Assembly: GCF_014642915.1 (NCBI RefSeq)
Contig: NZ_BMJE01000005.1
Span: forward strand, 62,001-126,000
Source of the DNA: Flavobacterium suaedae
GTDB lineage: Bacteria > Bacteroidota > Bacteroidia > Flavobacteriales > Flavobacteriaceae
Reading direction: 5' to 3'
DNA: 64,000 bases
The notes under the pieces were generated by a model, which saw only the letters and a list, made by a program, of their open reading frames with translations, ran no database searches and was not told the DNA's origin. Position 1 is the first letter of the stretch; each line of letters starts with the position of its first letter. Below are positions 24,465-34,500 of this stretch, piece by piece. Made by a program: the position numbers and the translations under genes.

Positions 24465-26771
24465 TTATTTTGTATAAGTAAAATTACCTTCAAGCGTAGC
24501 AGTAGAACTTCCGCCTACGTACACTTTAAAGTCGCCCGGTTCGGCTTCCCATTTTTTGTTAGCACTATAAAAAGCAATAGCTTTTTCATCTATAGTAAAC
24601 GTTACGGTTTTAGTTTCTCCTGCTTTTAGGTCAACCAGCTCAAAACCTTTAAGTTCTCTTACAGGACGTGTTACCGAAGCAAACAAGTCATGTAAATACA
24701 GTTGTACTACTTCTTTACCATCTACATCACTGGTGTTTGTTACATCAACAGAAACTGTTATGCTTTTACCGGTGTTTAAAGTAGTAGCGCTTACTTTTAA
24801 GTTTGAGTATTCAAACGTTGAATAGCTAAGCCCGTAACCAAAAGGGTAGAGTGGTGAGTTAGGTACATCATTATAATGTGACCAGAAAATACTGTTAGGG
24901 TCTTCATTACCCGGCCTTCCTGTGTTTTTGTGATTATAGTAAATAGGCACTTGCCCAACATTACGAGGGAAACTCATAGGCAGTTTACCACTTGGGTTAT
25001 AATCGCCATACAGCACCTGTGCAATAGCGTTACCGCTTTGTGTACCCAGTTGCCAGGCTTCTACAATAGCAGGGATGTTTTCATCAGCCCAAGGTATAGC
25101 CAAAGGTCTGCCGTTGTTTAGTATAAGCACTATATTTTTATTTGCTTTATACACTGTTTCCAGTAATTCCTGCTGAACTCCCGGTAAGTCTATATTACTG
25201 CGGCTTCTGCCTTCTCCGGTTTGTAGCCCGTGTTCTCCTAAAACCATAATGACTACATCAGCATTTTTAGCAGTAGCTACAGCTTCTCCAAAACCGCTTT
25301 TATCGGTTAGGTTTATTTCAGTTTTCTGTGTGAATTCAGGATTTCCTAAAGCAACATCAGCACCTTTTGCATAGGATATTGTATTACCTTTATATTCGCT
25401 TAAGCCTTCCAGTACTGATATAGCAGTACCATCATCCGCACCAATGCGCCAACTACCTAACGGGCTGGTTTTATCATCAGCCAATGAACCAATAACCGCT
25501 ATTTTAAGTCCTTCCTTTTTTAACGGAAGCATATTGTTTTCATTCTTTAACAGTACAATAGACTTTTTAGCCATATCAAGCACACCATCCTGAAATTCTT
25601 TTTTACCAATGGTTTCCTGCTCACGTTTTTCATCACAAAATTTATAAGGGTCATCAAATAACCCCAACATAAATTTTACTCTTAGTATACGGCGTGCAGC
25701 ATCGTTAACTTTTGCTTCGTCAACCTTACCTTCTCTAACAAGTTCTGCTAAGTATTGCACATAAGCGTTGGATTCCATATCCATATCAGAACCTGCATTA
25801 ATGGCACGTTCTGCTGCTTGTTTTAGGTTTGCAGCGTATCCATGAGGTATCATTTCTGCAATAGAACCCCAATCAGATACTACAAAGCCCTGAAAGTTCC
25901 AATCTCTTTTAAGTATTTCTCTTTGCAGGTAAGCATTTCCGGTTGCAGGGATACCTTCCAGTTCATTAAAGCTGTTCATAAAAGTTAAAGCGCCTGCATC
26001 AGCTGCTGCTTTAAAAGGAGGGAGGATAATGTTGTGTAAGGTATTATCACTAATATCAACAGTGTTATAATCTCTTCCTGATTCAGCAAAAGCATAGCCG
26101 GCAAAGTGCTTGGCACAGGCAGCAAGATTGAACTCGCTGAAATCTCCCTGAAAACCTTCTACACGGGCTATTGCTATTTGGCTACCCAAGTAGGGGTCTT
26201 CACCCGAACCTTCCATAACGCGCCCCCAGCGTGCATCTCTCGAGATGTCAACCATAGGTGCGAAAGTCCAGTTAAGTCCAGAAGCTGCTGCTTCGGCTGC
26301 TGCAATTTCAGCTGATTTTTTTATGGTTTCCATATCCCAACTGGCTGCTTCTGCCAACGGAATAGGACTTACTGTTTTATAGCCGTGTACTACATCATAA
26401 CCAAACAAAATAGGGATTCCCAGTCTTGTTTCTTCTACAGCTATTTTTTGCAGTGCTCTTACATCTTTAACGCCTCTAACATTAAGCATAGAGCCAACCC
26501 AGCCATTTTTTATATGTTGGTATTTTTCGGCAGCTGTACCGTTTTTTGGTGCGGGACCCGTAATGTTCCAAAAGCCGCTGTATTGATTCATTTGTCCTAT
26601 TTTCTCTTCAAGAGTCATAAGGTTCAGTACTGAATCTACTTTGCGATCTATAGGTAGTTGCTTATTACCGGTACTGGTTGTTGTAGCTACTTTATTTTGC
26701 TTAGTAGTACTACAACCTATACCTATAGCCAATAAAGCAGCAAAAGCATATTTTGGTAAATTATACTTCAT
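24465..26771 (-). CDS. bglX: Lipoprotein GH3 beta-glucosidase of PUL2
   Basis: 768 residues. The lipobox IGIGC gives Cys20, so this GH3 is membrane-anchored, unlike the PUL1 paralogue. It has the BglX architecture: LFGYDVVHGYKT, FAPMVDISRDARWGR, KHF near 221, nucleophile Asp300 in GFVVSDW, acid/base Glu in TGEGRSR, and the C-terminal fibronectin-III-like domain. It would act on laminari-oligosaccharides released by the two GH16 enzymes. It lies 87 nt downstream of the modular GH16; a strong hairpin fills that gap. Confidence 0.92.
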   Translation of the reverse strand: MKYNLPKYAFAALLAIGIGCSTTKQNKVATTTSTGNKQLPIDRKVDSVLNLMTLEEKIGQMNQYSGFWNITGPAPKNGTAAEKYQHIKNGWVGSMLNVRGVKDVRALQKIAVEETRLGIPILFGYDVVHGYKTVSPIPLAEAASWDMETIKKSAEIAAAEAAASGLNWTFAPMVDISRDARWGRVMEGSGEDPYLGSQIAIARVEGFQGDFSEFNLAACAKHFAGYAFAESGRDYNTVDISDNTLHNIILPPFKAAADAGALTFMNSFNELEGIPATGNAYLQREILKRDWNFQGFVVSDWGSIAEMIPHGYAANLKQAAERAINAGSDMDMESNAYVQYLAELVREGKVDEAKVNDAARRILRVKFMLGLFDDPYKFCDEKREQETIGKKEFQDGVLDMAKKSIVLLKNENNMLPLKKEGLKIAVIGSLADDKTSPLGSWRIGADDGTAISVLEGLSEYKGNTISYAKGADVALGNPEFTQKTEINLTDKSGFGEAVATAKNADVVIMVLGEHGLQTGEGRSRSNIDLPGVQQELLETVYKANKNIVLILNNGRPLAIPWADENIPAIVEAWQLGTQSGNAIAQVLYGDYNPSGKLPMSFPRNVGQVPIYYNHKNTGRPGNEDPNSIFWSHYNDVPNSPLYPFGYGLSYSTFEYSNLKVSATTLNTGKSITVSVDVTNTSDVDGKEVVQLYLHDLFASVTRPVRELKGFELVDLKAGETKTVTFTIDEKAIAFYSANKKWEAEPGDFKVYVGGSSTATLEGNFTYTK

Positions 26772-26788
26772 TATAATTTTAAGAAATA

Positions 26789-26823
26789 GGTAAGAAGGTG
26801 TTTAGTATAAACACCTTCTTACC
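26789..26823 (-). other. Strong intra-operon hairpin between the GH16 and GH3 genes
   Basis: 16-bp perfect arms (GGTAAGAAGGTGTTTA and its complement) with a GTA loop. On the minus strand it is followed by TATTTCTT, only a weak U-tract. It could be a partial terminator or an mRNA-stabilising or processing element. Confidence 0.6.
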
Positions 26824-26858
26824 AGTGTTTAAAAAATAGATGCGAAAAGTTATATATC

Positions 26859-28511
26859 TTATTCTTGTTCCTGATAAACTTTTACATAATCAACTTCCAT
26901 AGTTGACTCTTCGAAATTAGGATCTATATCTCCACCGAAAGTACCTCCCATTGCAACGTTAAGTATTACGAAGAAGTCCCAGTTGAACGGTACTGATTCA
27001 GTATTTGCAAAAGTTTTAAATTCGTTATCATCTACATAAAAGCGAATAATATCAGGACTCCAGTATACTGAATACACATGGAATTCTTCCGAAACGCCTT
27101 CAACTACTGTTGAGCTTGTGTTTCCGTTTCCTCCTGAATTACCAGGGTAATGTAGTGTACCATGTATTGTGTTCTGGTCGTTACCTACGTGTTCCATAAT
27201 ATCGATTTCGCCGCAAGCAGGCCATTCATTAGTAGTATAGTTGGAACCAAGCATCCAGATAGCCGGCCATGTACCACCGCCTGATGGTAGTTTTGCTCTT
27301 ACCTCTACTTTACCATATGTGAAATCTAAGTGGTTATGAGTTGTCATACGTGCAGAGGTGTATTGATAACCATTAAAAGGTTCTTTTTTGGCTGTAATTT
27401 TTAAGAAACCACCTTCTACTGTTGCATTTTCTGCTCTGTAATATTGCAGTTCATTATTACCCCATCCGTTAGTTCCGTTTCCTATTTCCATATTCCATTT
27501 AGTAGCGTCAGGAGCGCCATCTACATCAAATTCATCAGACCATATCAGGTTATCATATACAGGTCCGTCATCAGCTATTGGAGGCTGAGTAGTAAAAATG
27601 TGATACCATGCCAGTTCGCTATTACTTCCCTGTACAGCTCTTACCGTCATTTGTGTTTCTGAAATATCAAGGATTTCGTAAGTAGTTGCACCTACGTAAT
27701 ACCCCATAAACCCACCATCAGAAAAAGTCATAGCAGTACCTGTAGTGTTTTCTTCTGCTACTACAGATTCAGCAGGACCCAATAAAACGGTTTTCTCTCC
27801 TGATGTATCATATTCATAACAAGTATCTTCTGTAGCATTACCACCTGCAACGCTTACATAGTCAACATTAAAAAATGTACCACTACCATTATTAAGGGTA
27901 TATTTAATAGTATTTTCACCTTCCAGCGTAAAGGTTAATTCATCTTCATAAATACAACTACTTGATTCTGCTCCTGCTTTTTCAAACGGTGCAGCAGCAT
28001 ACCAGTCCGGGTAATAGTTATTACCGTCTACAGTGTTAGGACCTACACCAAGGTGACCTTGTGTAGCAGCAGCCCAATACCATGTTTTAGAACTGTTGTT
28101 GGTTAATAACTCTGTAGTTACAGGGTCATTAAAGTTGCTTAATACATCTTCAACAAGTAGGGTAGTACTGGTTGAAACTCCGCCTTTACCATAAGCTACT
28201 ACTACAACTTCATAAGAGTTAATACCTTCTGTTGTAAATCTTTTAGTATACTGACCGCTAGTTACAGTATTAGAGGTGTTATCAGGGAAAACAAAGCGGT
28301 AACTAACAGCATTATCTGCCTGTGCAGTAAGTGCTACTTTACCGGAGCCGTCTCCATTAGGATTATCTGCATCCTGACCTATAATTTCATAAGAAGCTGT
28401 AAGGTTTGATGGAGCCGTAAGGTCTCCAAAAGATTTATCGTCATCTTGGCAGCCTGTTACAAGAACAAGCAGCAGAAGAAATTTTGCTAAATTATTTAAT
28501 GTTTTTTTCAT
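26859..28511 (-). CDS. Modular surface GH16 laminarinase with PKD-like N-terminus
   Basis: 550 residues from the ATG of MKKTLNN; a longer frame upstream overlaps the previous gene. MTMKK two codons earlier is an alternative. The lipobox LVTGC gives Cys21, followed by QDDDKSF, which fits surface export. Residues of about 35-125 look PKD-like. Residues 130-300 form a module of unknown fold with aromatic residues (SSKTWYWAAATQG, GGFMGYYVG), common in flavobacterial laminarinases. The C-terminal 240 residues are GH16 with EIDIME (Glu435, Asp437, Glu440) and WGNNELQYYRAENA. It would start laminarin degradation at the cell surface. Confidence 0.9.
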   Translation of the reverse strand: MKKTLNNLAKFLLLLVLVTGCQDDDKSFGDLTAPSNLTASYEIIGQDADNPNGDGSGKVALTAQADNAVSYRFVFPDNTSNTVTSGQYTKRFTTEGINSYEVVVVAYGKGGVSTSTTLLVEDVLSNFNDPVTTELLTNNSSKTWYWAAATQGHLGVGPNTVDGNNYYPDWYAAAPFEKAGAESSSCIYEDELTFTLEGENTIKYTLNNGSGTFFNVDYVSVAGGNATEDTCYEYDTSGEKTVLLGPAESVVAEENTTGTAMTFSDGGFMGYYVGATTYEILDISETQMTVRAVQGSNSELAWYHIFTTQPPIADDGPVYDNLIWSDEFDVDGAPDATKWNMEIGNGTNGWGNNELQYYRAENATVEGGFLKITAKKEPFNGYQYTSARMTTHNHLDFTYGKVEVRAKLPSGGGTWPAIWMLGSNYTTNEWPACGEIDIMEHVGNDQNTIHGTLHYPGNSGGNGNTSSTVVEGVSEEFHVYSVYWSPDIIRFYVDDNEFKTFANTESVPFNWDFFVILNVAMGGTFGGDIDPNFEESTMEVDYVKVYQEQE

Positions 28512-28518
28512 AGTCATT

Positions 28519-28980
28519 TTAGTTTGATAATTGTACATCATCAAAATAGTAGGTCTCTCCTGTTCCCGAAACATCGTAATTGAAGAATAGTACTATTTGC
28601 TGATAATCATTGTCATTATTAATTCCTGTAAAATCAAATGTTAATTCTTCCCACTGGTTTGCTACTGTAGTAGGACTGCTTATTTCAATATCTACCGAAG
28701 TATCATGTGGGTTCATGTTTTCAAACTTCATTAATACTGTAGCTCCTGCTATTGGCGACCATACTTTCATTTTTACCTGTTGCATAGTAGAGAAGTCTAT
28801 TGGCTCATCCATTGGTATAGCAATACCTGCCCAGGTTTCAGAGCCCGCAGTTTTAAGGAACTGCCCAACATTTGCACTGGTATTAATACCGGACATGTCC
28901 GGGTTTTCTATTTTACTGCCTATTGCACCACCAAAGTTATTCCATGTGTACTCAACAGTAGGTATTTCAAAAGTTAGCGG
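28519..28980 (-). repeat. Second CBM-like module of the surface glycan-binding protein
   Basis: Encodes the C-terminal copy (LPLTFEIPTVEYTW to TYYFDDVQLSN). It aligns with the first copy without long gaps and keeps NPDMSGINTS, KVWSPIAG, TVANQWEEL and TYYFDD. Confidence 0.7.
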
Positions 28981-30078
28981 TAGTTCTGTAGGCTCAGTAC
29001 CATCGTAAAGTTCTATATCATCAAAGTAATAAGTGTCTCCTGTACCCGGGTTACCGGCATTAAAAAACAATACTATTTTGTGGTATTCATCAGTCATACT
29101 GGCTCCTGAAAAGTCATAAATTAATTCTTCCCACTGGTTAGCCACAGTTGTTACCGCAGTTGCTTCATAATTTATATTTGCATCTGTCAGGTTTTCCAGT
29201 TTAAGAAGTACAGGTATGCCGGCAGCCGGAGACCATACTTTTATTCTGATGTCATGTTGATCTGTTGAAAGATCTACCGGTTCATCAAGCGTTAAGAAAC
29301 CGCCTGTCCAGGTAGCCCCGTTAGCAGGCGTCATTGCTGCTACCTTTGAGCTTGTATTACTACCACTCGCATCAGGGTTATCAATAACTTCTGAAACGTT
29401 ACCATTAAAGTCTGTTATGGTATAATTAAGCGTTTCGTCTTCAAAATCTACAGGTAAAACTAAAGGGTTGGTTATTGTAACTTCTTCAGTATATACAGTT
29501 GTTGCCGTACCACCGCTAAGTGCTGTAACAGTAACTGTATAGGTACCTGTTTGGTTATAGGTATGTGTAACTACTTGTCCTTCATTAAACTGTTCCGGTT
29601 CCTGAGAAGGGTCTTCTCCGTAAGTAACTTCAAAGAAAGTTTCGTAATCAGCTGTAGCAGAAACATTTATTTTAAATGGGTTACCCACTACATTGTTTAT
29701 TGTTACATCTAAATTTTCAGGTGGAACAAATGAAACAGTTAATGGTACTATAGCTTCGGTAGTTTTTCCGTTTACAGCTTTACCTACTATTTTAACGTCA
29801 TATTGCCCTTCGGCATAAGTATGCGTAACTTTCTGCCCTATGCCTACAGGTGCAGACTCTGCTGTGCCATCACCAAAATATACATCATAGCCTGTAGTGC
29901 CTTCACCTAAAGGTGTTATGGTAACAAGTCCTGTATTATCTTGTGCTATAGTGAATGAAGCAGATACATTTAGTGGTGCCGGAGCATTATCTGCAAAAGC
30001 AGTATCAGTGTCATCATCAGAGCATCCTGCTAAAACAGCTACAAATAATAAGCTGAATAAAAATTTTATTTTTTTCAT
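28519..30078 (-). CDS. Surface glycan-binding lipoprotein with PKD domains and tandem CBM-like modules
   Basis: 519 residues from MKKIKFL; the frame is open further upstream but would overlap susD. The lipobox LAGC is followed by SDDDTD. Two PKD-type domains (about 40-115 and 120-200; VTHTYAEGQYDVKIVGKA, VTHTYNQTGTYTVTVTA) precede two copies of a module of about 150 residues with matching marks: FE...., N-P-D-x-S-G-x-N-T-S, KVWSPxAG, TVANQWEEL, DFxG, TYYFDD. No catalytic residues are apparent. By position (SusC-SusD-this-GH16) it is the surface glycan-binding protein of the locus, and the CBM-like modules should bind laminarin. Confidence 0.85.
   Translation of the reverse strand: MKKIKFLFSLLFVAVLAGCSDDDTDTAFADNAPAPLNVSASFTIAQDNTGLVTITPLGEGTTGYDVYFGDGTAESAPVGIGQKVTHTYAEGQYDVKIVGKAVNGKTTEAIVPLTVSFVPPENLDVTINNVVGNPFKINVSATADYETFFEVTYGEDPSQEPEQFNEGQVVTHTYNQTGTYTVTVTALSGGTATTVYTEEVTITNPLVLPVDFEDETLNYTITDFNGNVSEVIDNPDASGSNTSSKVAAMTPANGATWTGGFLTLDEPVDLSTDQHDIRIKVWSPAAGIPVLLKLENLTDANINYEATAVTTVANQWEELIYDFSGASMTDEYHKIVLFFNAGNPGTGDTYYFDDIELYDGTEPTELPLTFEIPTVEYTWNNFGGAIGSKIENPDMSGINTSANVGQFLKTAGSETWAGIAIPMDEPIDFSTMQQVKMKVWSPIAGATVLMKFENMNPHDTSVDIEISSPTTVANQWEELTFDFTGINNDNDYQQIVLFFNYDVSGTGETYYFDDVQLSN
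28990..29460 (-). repeat. First CBM-like module of the surface glycan-binding protein
   Basis: Encodes the copy from LPVDFEDETLNYTI to TYYFDDIELYDG. Divergence from the second copy is substantial, so the duplication is old. Confidence 0.7.
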
Positions 30079-30091
30079 ATCTGTAATTTTT

Positions 30092-31567
30092 TTAATAATT
30101 AGGGTTTTGTTCCCAGTTACCATTAGAGAATTGCATTTCTTCAAGCGGAATAGGGAATACTTCATTTTTACCGGGTGTAAAACCTTCTATTTCCTGAGCA
30201 GCTCTGCCTGTTCTTACTAAGTCGAAGAAACGATGTCCTTCACCAAACAACTCTCTTCTTCTCTCCTGAAGGATGTTGTTGTATAGTTCTTCTCCTCCTG
30301 CTGTAAAATCGTGGTTAGTATCGCCAAATGCCCTTCTCCTTACAAGGTTTACATATTCTCTGGCTTTTATATCGTTACCTATTCTGTTAAATGCTTCGGC
30401 AGCCATAAGTAAAACATCAGAGTAGCGTATAGCCCTGTAATTATTAGGATTGGTAAGGTTAAGGTCACCGGCTGCTTCTTCGCTTCTTTTTCGTGGAATA
30501 TATTTTCTGTTGAAATATCCTGTATCATTATACCCCGCACCATAGCTGGCACCTGTTTCCGCACTCCATTCTGTCATATCCAGTATAGTAACATCCTCTC
30601 TAAGGTCTTCTTCCTCAAAAATAGAAGCACCTTCCTGTGTAGGTATGTTAAAACTGAATCCTGATGTGAATAAAGGTCCTTCGTAGTTTCTTGGTCCGCT
30701 AAACCCTACAGCTACGTTACCTTCACTACATTGTAAACAATCAAAACTGGCACCTTGTATGTCAGTATATTGTACCTCAAATACAGAGCCTGCTCCATTT
30801 TCTCCTTCAAATTCGAATATTGAGTTATAATCATCTACAAGGGTGTAGTTACCTGATGAGATAACCTGCTCCAGCATGTTTGCTGCTTCCTCATATTTGC
30901 CTTGATATAAATAGGCTTTTCCAAGAAGTGCTTGTGCAGCTCCTTTAGTTGCTCTTCCAACTTCAGGGGCTTCGGTATCAAGATCTTCTATAGCTAAAAG
31001 TAAGTTTTCTTCTATAACGGCATATACTTCTTCTACAGAAGAACGTGGTATTGAGGTTTCATCTCCAAATTCAAACCTTGAATCTCCTTTTAACGGAATA
31101 CCGCCAAACCATTTTACTAATTCAAACTGATAGTAGGATTTTAGGAATCGTGCTTCGGCAATAATTTGCTCTCTTCCTTCAAATTCAGTTTTGTCTTTAA
31201 ATTCAAGTATATAGCTGGCTCTGTTAACACCAGAGAACATCCAGTTCCAAATGTCTCTTACATTTGCGTTTACAGGTGTGTGAATCATTTTGTCAACTTG
31301 TTGCCAACCTACTACATCTGTAGCACTTTCACCTCCTGCAAGTGTATTATCTGAAGCAATCTCTCCAAGTATAACATTAGGGTAAGTAGCATGCAATAAA
31401 TCATAAGCTGCAATAAGTGCTGCGTAATAATCCTCTTCAGAGTTAAAGTAGTTTTCAGAACCTATTTGGTATACAACATCTCTGTCTATAAAATCATCAC
31501 TACACGATATAGTTGAAGTAGTGATAATACCTAGTGCCATAACGGCTGTTATTATTCTTCTTTTCAT
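30092..31567 (-). CDS. SusD/RagB-family lipoprotein of PUL2
   Basis: 491 residues from MKRRIIT, 10 nt after the SusC stop; an earlier in-frame Met would overlap susC. The lipobox TISC gives Cys22, then SDDFIDRD. SusD fold marks are RFLKSYYQFELVKWFGGIPL, RATKGAAQALLGKAYLYQGKYEEA and the C-terminal ERRRELFGEGHRFFDLVRTG with FPIPLEEMQ. It partners the SusC at 31578-34637. Confidence 0.95.
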   Translation of the reverse strand: MKRRIITAVMALGIITTSTISCSDDFIDRDVVYQIGSENYFNSEEDYYAALIAAYDLLHATYPNVILGEIASDNTLAGGESATDVVGWQQVDKMIHTPVNANVRDIWNWMFSGVNRASYILEFKDKTEFEGREQIIAEARFLKSYYQFELVKWFGGIPLKGDSRFEFGDETSIPRSSVEEVYAVIEENLLLAIEDLDTEAPEVGRATKGAAQALLGKAYLYQGKYEEAANMLEQVISSGNYTLVDDYNSIFEFEGENGAGSVFEVQYTDIQGASFDCLQCSEGNVAVGFSGPRNYEGPLFTSGFSFNIPTQEGASIFEEEDLREDVTILDMTEWSAETGASYGAGYNDTGYFNRKYIPRKRSEEAAGDLNLTNPNNYRAIRYSDVLLMAAEAFNRIGNDIKAREYVNLVRRRAFGDTNHDFTAGGEELYNNILQERRRELFGEGHRFFDLVRTGRAAQEIEGFTPGKNEVFPIPLEEMQFSNGNWEQNPNY

Positions 31568-31577
31568 TTTTTTCTGA

Positions 31578-34500
31578 TTAAAAATTAACATTTACTCCAA
31601 ACAAATATGTTCTTGGTACAGGGTAGAAACCGTAGTCTATACCAGATGACAGTGGCTCTCCGCTTGATGCACCCGGGTCGAAACCTTTGTACTTGGTAAA
31701 TGTGTATAGGTTATTTACACCTACGTAAAAACGTAGTTTTGTGATAAGTGCTTTTTTAGTGAAGTCAGGGTTTATAGTATACCCTAACTGTACAGTTTGT
31801 ATACGACAGTAAGAAGCATCTTCTACATAATAATCAGACAGTACGTTGTTTGATGTTGCTGCTGTTGTTACTCTTGGTACTGTATTACTTGTTCCTTCTC
31901 CTGTCCATCTGTCCAGTACATAACGGTGTCTGTTAACATCAGTTAAAGTTCTTTCGTAGTTACGTAACATGTCGTTACCCAAAGAAGCAAAGGCATAAGC
32001 AGAGAAATCAAAGCCTTTATATTCAAAGTTCAGGTTAAAGCCCATTGTAGCATCCGGTATTGGGTCACCAATATCAGTTCTGTCATTAGTATCTATCACA
32101 CCATCGCCGTTAACATCTACAAATCGTATATCTCCCGGTTGTGCTTCAGCACCAAGTGCTATTTGAGACGGATGTGCAGCAACTTCTTCCTGATTTTGGA
32201 AAATACCGTCTGTTTGGTATCCGTAAAAATAACCTAACGGTTTACCTACTTCCATACGGGTTGCAGGAGTATCAAGACCAAAATTACCCCCTTCAACAAA
32301 TCCGGTTCCGTTGTTTACCTCTGTTACTTCGTTTTTAAGGAATGTTACGTTATAGCCTACTTTAAATTTAAAATCGTCACCTATTTGCTCTCTATAGGTT
32401 AAACCAAGTTCAAAACCTCTGTTTTCTACTGAACCTGCATTAGCAGTCGGGTTTTGCCCGCCCGGTCCGTAAGTACCTAATATACCCGAAACCGGTATGT
32501 TAACTATTAGCAGGTCTTTTTTCTTATCTATAAAATAATCAGCTGTAATATCAATTTTATCTTTCCATACTCTTAAATCAGTACCAACGTTAAATTTTCT
32601 TGCTTCTTCCCAAGTAATATCAGGGTTTGGTAATCTACCTATTGCAAAACCGTTAACAAGGCTGTTATTAAATACATAGGTAGCCTCACCATCAAGTAAG
32701 CCAAGGTATATGTTATCTCCAATTCTGTCGTTACCTAGCACACCATAACTGGCTCTTAGTTTTAAGAACGTAATTGCATCAGATTTTTGCGGAAAGAAAG
32801 ATTCGTCAGAAGCTATCCAACCTCCTGAAACTGAAGGAAAGTATGCAACTCTGTTATTAGGACCAAAACGTGTAGATGAGTCACGCCTTAACATAGCAGA
32901 GAAAAGGTATTTACCTTTATAATCATATTGAAGTCTTCCGAAGTAGGAAAGCCTTCTTTCGTCATATTTGTAAGAATCAGCTGTTTTAGCATCAAGGTAA
33001 CCTGTAGTAAGGCTTATATCTGCAAATTCCCATGAGTTGTTAGGTACATCAAAACCTGTAGCGTATAATGCCTCTCCAAATGTTTTATAAATTGTGTTAC
33101 CCAGTGTTACTTCAAAGTTATGGGCATCATTAAATGATTTTGTATAATTTATAAAGGCATCAAAAGTATAGTCATTATCGTTTATAGAGCTTTGGTTTAC
33201 GCTACTCCTTACATTGTCAAATACTTTACCTCCATAGGTAACTTCTTTATTAAATACTCTTTCTCTGGTATCGGCAGTATTAAAACCAATTCTTGCTGTT
33301 GCAGTAAGCCCTTCTATTATTTGGTAGTCAAGACCAAACGTTCCGCTGAATTTTTTATAATCCCAGTCATTAAAAGTATTGTCTATTTGTGCTAACGGGT
33401 TTATAATTTCGTTACCAAGATTACTTCCCGGCATATCAGCACTACCTGTTGGTAATACAGTGAAGTTTCCGTTTGCGTCATACGGGCTGTATGTAGCGGG
33501 TGTATTTATAGCGTTAAATAATACAGAACCTAATACATTTTCGTTAAATGACTGACGGTTAAGGTCTGTATATATAATGTTAGTATTTAGTTTTAGGTTA
33601 TCTAAAAGGTCTGCTGTCATACCTATACGGAAGGTATTACGATCAAAATGAGATTTACTGCCACCAATAATACCGTCTTGATCAAGGTTTGATGCACTAA
33701 TACTGTAAGTAACTTTATCGCCCCCACCTGTTGCGCTAATAGAGTGACTTATAATTGGCACACCGGTATCAAAAATCTGATCTTGCCAGTCTGTGCCCGC
33801 TCCAAGTTGTGATACATCAGGGAAGGGTAGTGGCTGCCCGCCATTAGCATAGCTTTCGTTTAGTAATAAAGCATATTCTGTAGCGTTAAGTAAAGGTAGT
33901 TTACGTGTAGTTTCGGATAAGCCTATATAGCTGTTGTAACTCAGGCTGAGTTTTGTGTTTTTTCTACCTTTTTTAGTAGTTACTAAAATTACCCCATTAC
34001 CACCGGCTGTACCATATATAGCTGCCTGAGCATCTTTAAGTACAGTAATATCTGCTACATCATCAAAATTCAGGTCACTAAGTTCACCAATGTAACCATC
34101 TATAAGCACAAGTGGTTTCGCATCACCGTTAGATGCTATACCGCGTATTCTTATATCAAGTCCTGCACCGGGAGCACCCGATTGTGTAGTTACATTAACC
34201 CCGGCAACTGTACCTTGCAGTGCCTGTTCCATTTTTATAGGCTTTAAATCCTGAATGTTTTCAGTATTAACTACTCCTACGGCACCGGTTACTTGTCTTT
34301 TTTTCTGGCTACCGTAACCTATTACTACAACCTCATCAAGCGTTTCAGCGTTTTCTTCCATACTAATAGTTATAGTTTCGCTGGAAGTAACTACTCTTTC
34401 TACATCTTTAAAACCAAGATATTTGAACACAAGGGTAGCGCCGGAGGGAACGGCTATGGTAAAATTTCCATCAATATCTGTTACTGTACTTAGTTCAGCA

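Noticed and set aside
8236..26771. The two GH3 genes as a recent duplication
   Set aside because: They share family motifs and some blocks, but differ in signal type, nucleophile context and much of the sequence, so they are old paralogues.
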